Program-made: the position numbers and the translations under genes
In this document: one piece after another, positions 22,690 through 29,098 of the stretch
Position numbering within the stretch: position 1 is the first letter of the stretch
How the letters are laid out: every line of letters begins with the position of its first letter
Origin: JBOGEB01 sp050743125
GTDB lineage: Bacteria > Actinomycetota > Nitriliruptoria > Euzebyales > Egibacteraceae
Direction: 5' to 3'
Length of the DNA: 29,098 bases
NCBI GenBank assembly: GCA_050743125.1
Contig: JBOGEB010000034.1
Location: 1-29,098 of the forward strand
The notes under the pieces: model-generated
Seen by the model: the letters and a program-made list of their open reading frames with translations, nothing else
What the model was told of the DNA's origin: nothing
Databases searched by the model: none

Positions 22690-23446
22690 AGCCCGCAGAC
22701 AGCTCGTACACGAGCACGTGCCGGTCCCCCGCCAGCACGAACTCGCTGACCTCCAACGCACGTCCTGACGTGTCGTACAGGGTGCGCAGCAGCCGCACGA
22801 CTGGAACGCCTGCGCCCGTCCGCAGCTGCCTGGCCTCCTCGGGGGAGGGCATGCGGAAGGTCAGCTCCTCCACGAACCGGTCCAGCTCGTAGCCGAGCTC
22901 CTGCTCCAGCTCGGCGTGTACCCCGGCTGGGATCTTCTCGTCGCGTTCGATCCGTGTGCCCTGCGCGACCGACAAAGGAAAGTAGCTGTCCGCTAGCTGC
23001 GCTGGCTCCCCGCCCAGGGACAGCAGATGTCGGCGCACCAGCGCCTTCTCGTCTGACAGCAGCCCGAGCCGGTCGGCGACCTCGGTCGGCGGATCGACCA
23101 CTTCGACCCCTAGCTGCTGATCCGACTGTGTGCCCTGCTCGGCGTGCAGTGGCGCCCTGCGCGCCTGCCGTTTCGCCTTGGAGTAGCGCGACGAGCTGAG
23201 CCGGCGCAGCGGCCGTTGCGCTCGCACGAACGTCCCGCGCCCGTGCTCGGTGACCACCAACCCCTCGACCCGTAGCAGCGCTACAGCGTTGCGCGCGCTG
23301 TTGCGCGACACGCCGTAACGGTCCATCAGCTCGGTCTCCGACGCAAGCGGCGCCCCGTCGGTCAGCTCTCCGCTGCGGATCGCCGCGCGCAACGCGTCGG
23401 CGACCTGTTTGTATACGGGCCGGTCGCTCGTGCGATCGATGTCCAT
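22688..23446 (-). CDS. GntR-family (HutC/UTRA type) transcriptional regulator
   Basis: A 252-residue regulator. Residues 9-75 form a GntR winged helix (RPVYKQVADALRAAIRSGEL; SETELMDRYGVSRNSARNAV; VVTEHGRGTFV). From about 105 to the end is a UTRA ligand-binding domain (VRRHLLSLGGEPAQLADSYFP, then VVRLLRTLYDTSGRALEVSEFVLAGDRH). The ATG at 23446 has AAGGTGAG at good spacing. Such KorSA-like GntR repressors control transfer genes in actinomycete integrative elements, and the broken genes next to it fit that setting. It probably binds the palindrome just upstream of its own start. It appears intact, unlike its neighbours. Confidence 0.88.
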   Translation of the reverse strand: MDIDRTSDRPVYKQVADALRAAIRSGELTDGAPLASETELMDRYGVSRNSARNAVALLRVEGLVVTEHGRGTFVRAQRPLRRLSSSRYSKAKRQARRAPLHAEQGTQSDQQLGVEVVDPPTEVADRLGLLSDEKALVRRHLLSLGGEPAQLADSYFPLSVAQGTRIERDEKIPAGVHAELEQELGYELDRFVEELTFRMPSPEEARQLRTGAGVPVVRLLRTLYDTSGRALEVSEFVLAGDRHVLVYELSAG

Positions 23447-23472
23447 CAGCGCTCACCTTGTCGGCTCGTGCC

Positions 23473-23490
23473 TGCCAGTTGTCACTGGCA
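23473..23490. promoter_or_regulatory. Candidate operator of the GntR-type regulator
   Basis: TGCCAGT-TGTC-ACTGGCA is a perfect 7+7-bp inverted repeat, ending 27 bp before the regulator start. The core GT..(4)..AC agrees with the GT-n-TA-n-AC style of HutC-type sites, though the TA is not kept. Autoregulation is likely. Confidence 0.5.
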
Positions 23491-23758
23491 GCGTACACGC
23501 CCCGCCCGTCCCAGCACGTCCCTCAGGGTGTGGCGGAGGTAGCCGAGCTCTTGCTCTGTCTCGGCCAGCAGCAACCTCCAGGGCGCGGACGGTCTCGACA
23601 GGATCGTCGGCCAGGGTGCGGTTCCACCGGATACGCCCTGGCCCGAAGCGGTTGCCCGCGTAGTGGGCAATGTCCTCTGCCCACTGGACCAGACGCGCGC
23701 CCGTATGCCTCCCCCGCGTGCGGGTGGTCTTTCGGCGGCTAGCGAGTCTCTGCGGCAC
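23480..23758 (-). pseudogene. Small gene upstream of the GntR regulator, frameshifted
   Basis: On the minus strand one frame gives RLVQWAEDIAHYAGNRFGPG, IRWNRTLADDPVETVRALEV, and a second frame then gives LLLAETEQELGYLRHTLRDV up to a stop at about 23482. Together they read as one helical protein of about 85-90 residues, with the switch near 23570. I do not know the family. It would be first in a unit with the regulator. Confidence 0.35.
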
Positions 23759-24121
23759 AGGAAACTGGTCAGGTCAGGATCGTGGGCGTCTCTGTGATCG
23801 CGTACTTGCTCACGTTCACTCACGGTCTGGCTGGGACATCTGCAGACACCGGTGGTGGGCGATGAGCGACGCATCCGAACCAGAGGCGCTGCCTGAAGGC
23901 TCCGGGACCACTGTCAACAAGGTGCGAACGGCCTTTTAGAGCCAAGTCCTCAGTTCGCGAAGAAAGTCAGGGAAGAGTTCGGTCAGGTCCTGTGGGGCCT
24001 GTGGTCGGCGTGGGACGCTCGCCACCGTCGCGCGGCCCTCAGCCCGCAAGCTCAGGACGGTTGAGCTCATCGCCGGGTCGCCGACCGCTCCGATTTGCGT
24101 TTCCAGGAGACGTACGACGCG
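23759..24121. other. Gap between divergent remnants
   Basis: A 25-codon frame with a GGTGGG before its ATG lies at 23862-23939, but it is too short to support. A minus-strand frame ending at 23936 reads protein-like for about 60 residues (LLETQIGAVGDPAMS, TELFPDFLRELRTWL). It has no recognisable start, because upstream it runs antisense to the pseudogene at 24122. Confidence 0.3.
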
Positions 24122-24993
24122 GTCATGACCCGTGTTGAGCGACGAGAAGCCGCTGCCCCTGCCGTCCGCTACGGACAAGCCCACCAGTGTGCTCAAGTCA
24201 CCAGAGAGCAGCGCGCGCAGGCGTTGTTCTCTTACTGCGCCGTCCCTTCCCCAGGCGATGTCGGTCCTGCGTTCTACCGGGCGCGAGTCGGCGGTGTGCC
24301 GCATACGCAGACCCGGCTGCCGCTGCGGGACGCCTACCTTCCCGCGCTGAACTCGGCCCTGGCCGCGGGCGACCGGTTGTGCGTCGGCGGCCCAGTCGCT
24401 TTGCCCGCGGTCGCCCGTGGCGGCACGCGCCGCAGCCGGCGCGAGCCGGACTTCATGCTGCTGATCCAGGAACGCTCCGCCCGGGCTCTCAACGTTATGG
24501 GCAAGCTCGCCGGGGCTCCCAAGGCATTCCACGGGCCCACCGTCGAGCCTGCAAAGGAGGCGTCCCTGTCGGCCTCGCTGGAACGCGAGCTCGAGGAGGA
24601 GCTGCTCGGCCGGGAAGACCTCGAGCACCTCTCCGAGAGCTCCTGCCGGCAGGCCGACCCCTTCCACCCCGACCGTCTCTCCGAGCCGATGCGTGGCTAC
24701 TCGAACGCCGGCAGACCGACGCCTACCGGGTGGAACGCCTCGGCTTCGGGATCAACATGGTCACGGGCAACGATGAGCTCCCCTGCCTGATCGTGATCGA
24801 CGACGAGGAATGGTGGGCGCGCTACGGCGGCCAAGTCCAGGCCAACGCGCGACACGGCCGGCCTGCAAGCCCTGGCCGCTGACCCGCGGTGGAGCAACGA
24901 GGGACTGTTCGTGTTCCTGCAGGGTCTACGACGGCTCGCTCAGCTCGACACCGGATCACGGGTTGCCCTACCAAAATCGACGTGGAGGTGTGA
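24122..24993 (+). pseudogene. Decayed integrative-element protein of a Streptomyces-type family
   Basis: Three frames together give one protein of about 290 residues. Frame 1 reads VMTRVERREAAAP, then EPDFMLLIQERSARALNVMG, PKAFHGPTVEPAKEASLSAS, LERELEEELLGRED and DPFHPDRLSEPM. Frame 2 from about 24690 reads YRVERLGFGINMVTGNDEL, CLIVIDDEEWWARYGGQVQA. Frame 3 from about 24860 reads LAADPRWSNEGLFVFLQGLR, RLAQLDTGSRVALP, with a last slip in AAAA giving KIDVEV and the stop. I recall this order of blocks from Streptomyces proteins encoded beside GntR regulators in integrative elements; the function is unknown and a NUDIX-like or sensor role is only a guess. The stop overlaps the next ATG (TGATG). 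At least three frameshifts make it dead. Confidence 0.5.
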
Positions 24994-25184
24994 TGGCGGA
25001 CAACTGGCACGCGGGCAACGCAGCCGTCGATGGCAAAGATCAGCGCGGCTGGCTCATCGGGCACTTCCTCACCGATCGGAACCGTCATGCTCCACAACGA
25101 AGGCGACTACGCCTCTGGGGACCCCGGTATCAGCCATTCATGGCCATAGTCATCACTGTGCGATGGCCGTCCATACCGCAATAA
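24993..25184 (+). pseudogene. Cupin-like small gene with internal deletion
   Basis: The start MADNWHAGNAAVDGKDQRGW then LIGHF matches my memory of the N-terminus of a small Streptomyces cupin-like protein, and the end VITVRWPSIPQ matches its C-terminus. EGDYA and PGISHSW, which belong just before that C-terminus, appear partly in another frame. Only 63 codons remain, where a full-length protein should be about 110-140 residues, so the middle has been deleted with frame disturbance. GGAGG lies 5 nt before the ATG, and the start overlaps the previous stop, so it was translationally coupled. Confidence 0.45.
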
Positions 25185-25488
25185 GTCCTTGAAGTGGGGT
25201 GGAGAGAAGCCGCCCGACGCGGTGAGGATTTTCTCTACCACTTTTTTCAAGGGCGGCGGCTTCGCCGGCACGCCAGCGACCGCCCGGCTCGCGCGCTTGG
25301 GACGAAGACGAAAGAGCGGGCCTGCGGGCGGCGGCAAGCCGCCGACCTCGGCCCGCGCGCCTCACCCGCGGCGGTCGCCCGGCGCGCCGACTCTGCTCGG
25401 GGCTGCAGGGGGGACCCGGAAAGGGCCCCCCGCTCCGTCTCTGCCGTCGGTCAGCAGCGGCAGAGCGCCTTGCGGGGGCACTCCGGCC
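25185..25488. other. GC-rich non-coding stretch with strong hairpins
   Basis: No credible gene. A long imperfect hairpin spans 25187-25252: CCTTGAA with TTCAAGG at the ends and a GTGG-AGAGAA / TTCTCT-CCAC inner part. A very GC-rich stem lies at 25408-25431. The pattern suggests a structured RNA or an intergenic repeat at the end of the decayed element. Confidence 0.45.
25408..25431. terminator. GC-rich hairpin
   Basis: GGGGGG-A-CCC (25408-25417) pairs with GGG-CCCCCC (25423-25431) around GGAAA, with one bulged A. It is 58 bp beyond the SDR gene's stop on the minus strand and can serve as its terminator, or that of the plus-strand remnants. Confidence 0.45.
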
Positions 25489-26376
25489 TTAACACGCGAC
25501 GTCGGTTTGCGCTTCACGAGGTGCTGCGAGGCGAGGCGGCAGCTCAGGGGCGTGTGCCCGACCCTGACGCGAGGTGCGTTCGATCCCCAGCCCCCGCCAG
25601 CCTTTGGCCCCGGCAACGGCCAGGCCACCGTCCACCGGGATATTGGCTCCCGTGACGTAGCTGGAGGCAGCTGACGCGAGCCACACGGCAACGCCGACGA
25701 GATCGTCCGTCTCACCCCAACGCCCCATCGGCACGTCGCCCCTGATCGTGGAGGCGGCAACCTCGCTCTCCATCAGCCTCCGGTTGATCTCGGTGTTGAT
25801 CCAGCCGGGGCTGACGGTGTTCACTCGCACGCCGGACCTCGCCCACTCCTGAGCCAGAATCTGGGTCAGGCTGGCGACGGCGGCCTTCGCGGCCGCATAC
25901 GCGGCGACACCTGGACTCGGCCGGAACGTCGCCACCGAGGAGATGTTGATCACCGAGCCGCTGCCGCGGGAGACCATATGGGCACCCACCAGTTGGCAGA
26001 AGCGCAGAACGCTGCTCAGGTTGAGGTCGATGACCTTGTCCCAGCCTTCCTCGCGCGTCGCGAGGAAGGAGGCGTTGAACTTTGGACCGCCGGCGTTGTT
26101 GACGAGCACGTCGATCCTGCCGAACTCCTTCAAGACGTGGTCCACGCAACTGCGCACCTGCTCGGTGCTCGTCACGTCGCAGGTGACAGCCACGGCTTCG
26201 CGTCCCATGGCGCGGATGCGTGCGGCGGTGGCTTCGAGTGCGTCGGTCGAGCGTGCGGCCAGGGCCACATCGGCTCCTGCCTGCGCATACGCCAGCGCGA
26301 TTGCCTCGCCAATCCCACGTGACGCGCCGGTGACCAGCGCGACCTTGTGTTCGAGAGAGAACATCTGAGCGTTCAT
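25489..26376 (-). CDS. Short-chain dehydrogenase/reductase
   Basis: A 295-residue classical SDR that oxidises or reduces an alcohol/carbonyl with NAD(P). It has the nucleotide motif TGASRGIG (16-23), NNAG (93-96), catalytic Ser147 (INISS), Tyr160 and Lys164 (YAAAK), and the closing GANIPVDGG. It resembles gluconate 5-dehydrogenase-like and 3-oxoacyl-reductase-like SDRs; the substrate is unknown. The ATG at 26376 has GGAAGG 5 nt upstream. An open frame extends 62 codons further, but without a ribosome site or family likeness. About 40 residues follow VDGGLAVAGA where most members end, so the natural stop was probably lost and the tail runs into the hairpin-rich DNA. Confidence 0.87.
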   Translation of the reverse strand: MNAQMFSLEHKVALVTGASRGIGEAIALAYAQAGADVALAARSTDALEATAARIRAMGREAVAVTCDVTSTEQVRSCVDHVLKEFGRIDVLVNNAGGPKFNASFLATREEGWDKVIDLNLSSVLRFCQLVGAHMVSRGSGSVINISSVATFRPSPGVAAYAAAKAAVASLTQILAQEWARSGVRVNTVSPGWINTEINRRLMESEVAASTIRGDVPMGRWGETDDLVGVAVWLASAASSYVTGANIPVDGGLAVAGAKGWRGLGIERTSRQGRAHAPELPPRLAAPREAQTDVAC

Positions 26377-26789
26377 GGCGCCTTCCGACACTTGTAGCCT
26401 TGAGCTCGGTGTTGACCTCTGAAGGATGGGGGAGAACGCGCCATCCGAACAGTCAGGGAAATCCCTGAGCGCATGTGTCGAAACTTCTACAGGACGGTGT
26501 CGCGAGTCGCCGACGAGGGCGCACCGGGGCGTCTCACCGTTGGAAAACCAAAGGATGACCAACGGAACCCGGCCAGGTCACCGACTCTGGCCCGGTTTCG
26601 ACACGCCCCCTGAGCCCTGAGAACGTGTTTGAACCGACCGCAGCCCCGGCGTCGAGCGTCAGGGCCGTGACCGGCTGGGTTCGTCAGCGAGATCTGCCTT
26701 CATCATTACGGAGACTCCGCCCACGCGGTTCTCCATGTCGCTGCCCTCAACCGCCCTGAAGCCCAGCCGCGCTGACGCCCGCGTCGGCC
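26377..26789. other. Gap upstream of the SDR gene, with hairpin
   Basis: No supported gene. AACCCGGCCAG (26566-26576) pairs with CTGGCCCGGTT (26587-26597) with one mismatch, a terminator-like stem. A minus-strand frame ending at about 26665 reads ARLGFRAVEGSDMENRVGGV then SVMMKADL, resembling the end of a GNAT or glyoxalase-fold protein. It lacks a beginning. Confidence 0.4.
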
Positions 26790-27064
26790 AGCGGAGCCAC
26801 GAGCGCGGCGAGAGTCCCGACCTGTGACCGGTCCTAAAGACCGTTGACCTGGAGCGCTACCCAGCCGTGAGCAGCCGCGACCGCGGCTGGGACGCCTTCG
26901 TCAGCGCAGACGATCGACAGCTCGTCAGCGGTGCGGGTGACCGAGGTGAACGATCCGCTCGCCCATGGTGGAATCGCCGTGTACGGCGCAAGGCGGCAGA
27001 TCGCCAGCCGCTCGGGCAGCACGGTCAGGGACAGGCTCCGAGCCGCTCGCCCGCTCGGGATCAT
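26790..27064 (-). pseudogene. ACT-domain protein, interrupted
   Basis: From the ATG at 27064 the frame reads LSLTVLPERLAICRLAP, then SFTSVTRTADELSIVC, followed by GWVALQVNGL and a TAG. This matches the first two thirds of small ACT-like (CASTOR-type) proteins, which continue with a segment such as ...TGVLAALAAPLA.AGVS. After the TAG the same frame indeed reads VGTLAALVAPLADAGVS, so an in-frame nonsense codon interrupts the gene. It then diverges where STYDTDYL is expected. Members bind amino acids as sensors; this copy is probably inactive. Confidence 0.5.
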
Positions 27065-27074
27065 GCGTCGATGC

Positions 27075-27149
27075 CTACGGGGCATTGACGGGCAGGACGG
27101 GAAACGGCTTGCGCAGCTCCTCCGGGAGGTGCAGCGAGGTCTTCACCAT
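27075..27149 (-). pseudogene. Possible ribbon-helix-helix antitoxin fragment
   Basis: A 24-codon frame starting MVKTSLHLPEELRKPF. The opening strand (K-T-S-L-H-L-P-E-E-L) is typical of VapB/ParD-like ribbon-helix-helix proteins. It stops directly after the first helix begins, and no toxin gene is adjacent. No ribosome site is visible. Likely a remnant. Confidence 0.3.
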
Positions 27150-27158
27150 GCCATACCG

Positions 27159-27764
27159 TCAGGGAGTCCAGCCCAGGAAGCGACCGCCGAGTGACAGGGC
27201 GCCGACGAGGATGGCTGCGGTCACGGGCGGGATCACCAGGACGAGCCAGGGGCGGGTGTGGCGGAGGCGGATGGCCAAGGTGAGGAGGGCGCCCCAGACC
27301 GCCCACAGTACGAGTATCGCCCACAACGGGGCGAGAAGGCCGAGGGCGAGGAAGGGCAAGCCGACGACGAGGTGCAGGCCGAGGCCAACCCAGGCCGCTA
27401 ACCGCGTCCACGTGAAGGTTGCCGGCGTGGCGTCGAGGTCGGCCTGTCCCGCGGCAAACGCGGTGGCGGCGGCGATCACCAGCGCGGCGCCGGGCAGCAT
27501 GCGCGGTGGTGGCGAGCCGATCCCGTCGAGCGTGATCGCCGCCAGTCCCGCCGTGGCCTGGACGAGGGCTGCGGCGCGCGGCCGAGTCCAGACGAGTGCC
27601 AGACCGGCGAGCGCGACCACGCCGACCAGCCCGTTGAGGACGGCGAGGACACCCACGGCCGGTTGACCGGCGACCGCCAGCGCCTTGCCTAGCTCGACCA
27701 AGCCGGCCGCTGCGGTGAGCAGTCCCGACGTCCACGTCCAGCCACGCCTCCCACGGACGCTCAT
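27159..27764 (-). CDS. Small integral membrane protein
   Basis: A 201-residue protein with about seven hydrophobic segments (for example GLLTAAAGLVELGKALAVAG, VLNGLVGVVALAGLALVW, WVGLGLHLVVGLPFLALGLL, and AILVLWAVWGALLTLAI) and short basic loops, with no extracytoplasmic domain. The ATG at 27764 has GAGG 8 nt upstream. It lies 33 bp after the second membrane gene on the same strand, so the two are probably one operon. No family is recognised and the function is unknown. Confidence 0.72.
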   Translation of the reverse strand: MSVRGRRGWTWTSGLLTAAAGLVELGKALAVAGQPAVGVLAVLNGLVGVVALAGLALVWTRPRAAALVQATAGLAAITLDGIGSPPPRMLPGAALVIAAATAFAAGQADLDATPATFTWTRLAAWVGLGLHLVVGLPFLALGLLAPLWAILVLWAVWGALLTLAIRLRHTRPWLVLVIPPVTAAILVGALSLGGRFLGWTP

Positions 27765-27797
27765 CGCTCGCGCCTCAGACCCAACGCCGCGGACAGC

Positions 27798-28196
27798 TCA
27801 GCGGCGTAACGCCGCCCGCGCCTGCGGGGTCAGGAGCAGCCCGAGCACGGCGAGGCTCGCCAGGATGCCGACCACGCTGCCTGCCCCGCGGAACTGCCTG
27901 ATCCCGCCGAGAACGCCAAGGGCGCTCACCGCGACGCCCGCGGTCCAGGCCCAGCCGCCGAGCCGGAGCAGCCCGACGCCGATGACCGCCTGGATCACCG
28001 CGCCCACCGCGAACACGATCCCGGCCACGAGCACGACCCGACTGCCGCCGGGCCCGAGCGCTGACAGCACCGGCACCTCGACGCCGAGGTGACCGATCGA
28101 CAGGAGCGCCGCGTACAGCGCCAGCCCGAAGACCAGCACGGCTGCGGCGGTGACGGCGGGCGGGCGCCGGACGGCGGTGCCTGTAAGTTGCTTCAC
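27798..28196 (-). CDS. Small integral membrane protein
   Basis: A 132-residue protein with four predicted membrane segments (AVTAAAVLVFGLALYAALLS, VVLVAGIVFAVGAVIQAVIG, WTAGVAVSALGVLGGI, and VVGILASLAVLGLLL) and a basic C-terminus. It starts at GTG 28196 with only a weak GGAT-type site upstream. It is the first gene of the pair with the 201-residue membrane protein. The composition resembles DUF2127-like small membrane proteins, but I cannot assign a family. Confidence 0.7.
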   Translation of the reverse strand: MKQLTGTAVRRPPAVTAAAVLVFGLALYAALLSIGHLGVEVPVLSALGPGGSRVVLVAGIVFAVGAVIQAVIGVGLLRLGGWAWTAGVAVSALGVLGGIRQFRGAGSVVGILASLAVLGLLLTPQARAALRR

Positions 28197-28401
28197 GAGC
28201 CCATCGTATCCGGGAGCCGCTACGCGTATTCGAGGCAGGGCGGCGTCATCTCAGTCGAGTGCGTTGCAGAACGAGTAACGAGTAATGAGCCCCCAGGGTC
28301 ATTCTCGTTTCAGCAGGGTAAGGCCCCTGGCCAGCAGCGGACGCAGAACTCCGCTTCGCCAGCGTCGATGCGCGCAACGACTTCGCCGTCCCGAAACCCC
28401 C

Positions 28402-28421
28402 TATCGCTCCATGGAGCGATA
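28402..28421. promoter_or_regulatory. Perfect 20-bp palindrome, candidate operator
   Basis: TATCGCTCCATGGAGCGATA at 28402-28421 is fully self-complementary. TACGAT at 28420-28425 is a good -10 (TAnnnT), so the palindrome occupies the space just upstream of it, where a repressor would block RNA polymerase. The small-protein start follows 22-26 bp later. Confidence 0.55.
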
Positions 28422-28446
28422 CGATGAAACGGTCACCGGGGGGACG

Positions 28447-28701
28447 ATGATCAGCGGGGGGACGATGATGGGCGAGCATCGTGACGTGGGAGTCGACGCC
28501 GAACTCTTCATGCGGGTCAGCCGCAGCCTGAAGGAGGCGTTGGCCGCGCTGGGGGCGGCGGACCTCCCGCAGGCCCAGCGTGGCCGGTGGCAGCGACGAC
28601 TCGTGGAGATCACGAACACCGCGAAGCGGGACCTGGGACGGGCGGAGGCTCAGATCGAGCGCTTTCACATCGACTGGGCACGCGAGGTCGGCACCGCGTA
28701 G
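28447..28701 (+). CDS. Small helical protein of unknown function
   Basis: An 84-residue (from 28447) or 78-residue (from 28465) protein. The same block, GGGGGGACGATGAT, occurs twice 18 bp apart, each with a purine-rich ribosome site directly before an ATG. The body (DAELFMRVSRSLKEALAALG, then RRLVEITNTAKRDLGRAEAQ and IERFHIDWARE) predicts two or three amphipathic helices and may form a coiled coil or dimer. There is no signal peptide or membrane segment. I recognise no family. The perfect palindrome in its promoter indicates tight regulation. Confidence 0.6.
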   Translation: MISGGTMMGEHRDVGVDAELFMRVSRSLKEALAALGAADLPQAQRGRWQRRLVEITNTAKRDLGRAEAQIERFHIDWAREVGTA

Positions 28702-28880
28702 CGCCTCAGAGCGTGTTTGTTGCATGCGGTCTTGCTGCCGGGCAGGTGGGCGACTTTCCTCCGGAACCGAAGGAACGTCGCAGGGCAGACGGGCAAGGCG
28801 GCAGCTCGGATCCCGCTGTCCTTTGCATCCGAAGGAAAGCTGCAACCGGCGCGGCGGGGTGGGCACGCGGTGGCGCCCGT
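28702..28880. other. Spacer between the small gene and the tandem repeat
   Basis: No supported gene. The GC-rich sequence has short inverted pieces only. Confidence 0.5.
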
Positions 28881-29098
28881 GGGTGTTCGTCGGCGATTTC
28901 GCGGCACGGCCTCGGGGAGTTTCGACGTGTGTTGTTGTGGTGTCTTGGGTTTGGAGCGGTGGGTCGTTTTGGTGGGTGTTCGTCGGCGATTTCGCGGCAC
29001 GGCCTCGGGGAGTTTCGACGTGTGTTGTTGTGGTGTCTTGGGTTTGGAGCGGTGGGTCGTTTTGGTGGGTGTTCGTCGGCGATTTCGCGGCACGGCCT
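28881..29098. repeat. 93-bp tandem repeat reaching the window end
   Basis: The block starting GGGTGTTCGTCGGCGATTTC begins at 28881, 28974 and 29067, giving an exact period of 93 bp; two full units and the start of a third are seen without differences. The right part of each unit is strongly G+T-rich on the plus strand (GTGTGTTGTTGTGGTGTC). Because 93 is a multiple of three, a minus-strand frame stays open with a 31-residue repeat, but its basic, low-complexity content argues against a protein. Confidence 0.85.

Noticed and set aside
23862..23939. 25-codon frame with a GGTGGG before its ATG
   Set aside because: Too short and without any recognisable family or conserved context.
28665..29093. 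Minus-strand frame encoding a basic 31-residue repeat
   Set aside because: It stays open only because the 93-bp DNA repeat is a multiple of three; composition is low-complexity and there is no start signal.

Overview
The window is high-GC DNA from an actinobacterium (Actinomycetota); I cannot place it to genus. The evidence is GC-rich third codon positions, many GTG starts, several starts with no ribosome binding site lying directly behind a TAnnnT-type -10 box, and a leuB / fumarylacetoacetase-family / gltX / tRNA-Gln / tRNA-Glu neighbourhood that is familiar from actinobacteria. All function calls come from reading the translated sequence; no database search was run.

Layout. 1-4800: a decayed IS630-family transposase, an alpha/beta hydrolase, a broken inverted copy of an acyltransferase-like gene, then the intact acyltransferase-like (condensation-fold) gene overlapping a glycerophosphodiester phosphodiesterase gene; together these look like a small lipid-metabolism locus. 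5073-6252: a GNAT acetyltransferase and a HAD-like hydrolase transcribed divergently from 28 bp. 6446-11089: leuB, ilvE, cimA and a FAH-family gene on one strand, a set suited to making isoleucine from pyruvate and acetyl-CoA through citramalate. Between ilvE and cimA is a candidate attenuator: a leaderless peptide ending in three Ile codons, Arg, Pro and two Leu codons, followed by mutually exclusive hairpins. The four-gene block is bracketed by two copies of a roughly 180-bp element with CTAG-type inverted ends; a partial third copy lies near the tRNAs. 11261-12028: an XRE regulator and a HIT-family gene whose catalytic middle histidine is arginine. 12192-14404: a frameshifted beta-propeller lectin fragment, gltX, tRNA-Gln(CTG) and tRNA-Glu(CTC). 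14500-15459: a fused, decayed recombinase pseudogene abutting tRNA-Glu.

15825-20200 holds a GH13 alpha-glucan enzyme, a cold-shock protein and a CorA-type transporter, with gene-poor gaps. About 20500-22600 is visibly lower in GC and carries a frameshifted membrane glycosyltransferase. 22688-25184 looks like the decayed accessory module of an integrative element: an apparently intact GntR/HutC regulator with a nearby palindrome, plus three broken genes. 25489-28701 has an SDR oxidoreductase, an ACT-domain pseudogene, two small membrane proteins and a small helical protein behind a perfect 20-bp palindrome. The window ends inside a 93-bp tandem repeat.

Together: an intact, conserved amino-acid / tRNA-charging core lies among accessory DNA in which many genes carry single frameshifts or internal deletions. 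The most interesting items are the cimA leader, the CTAG-ended repeat family, the XRE-HIT operon with an altered catalytic triad, and the palindromic operators.
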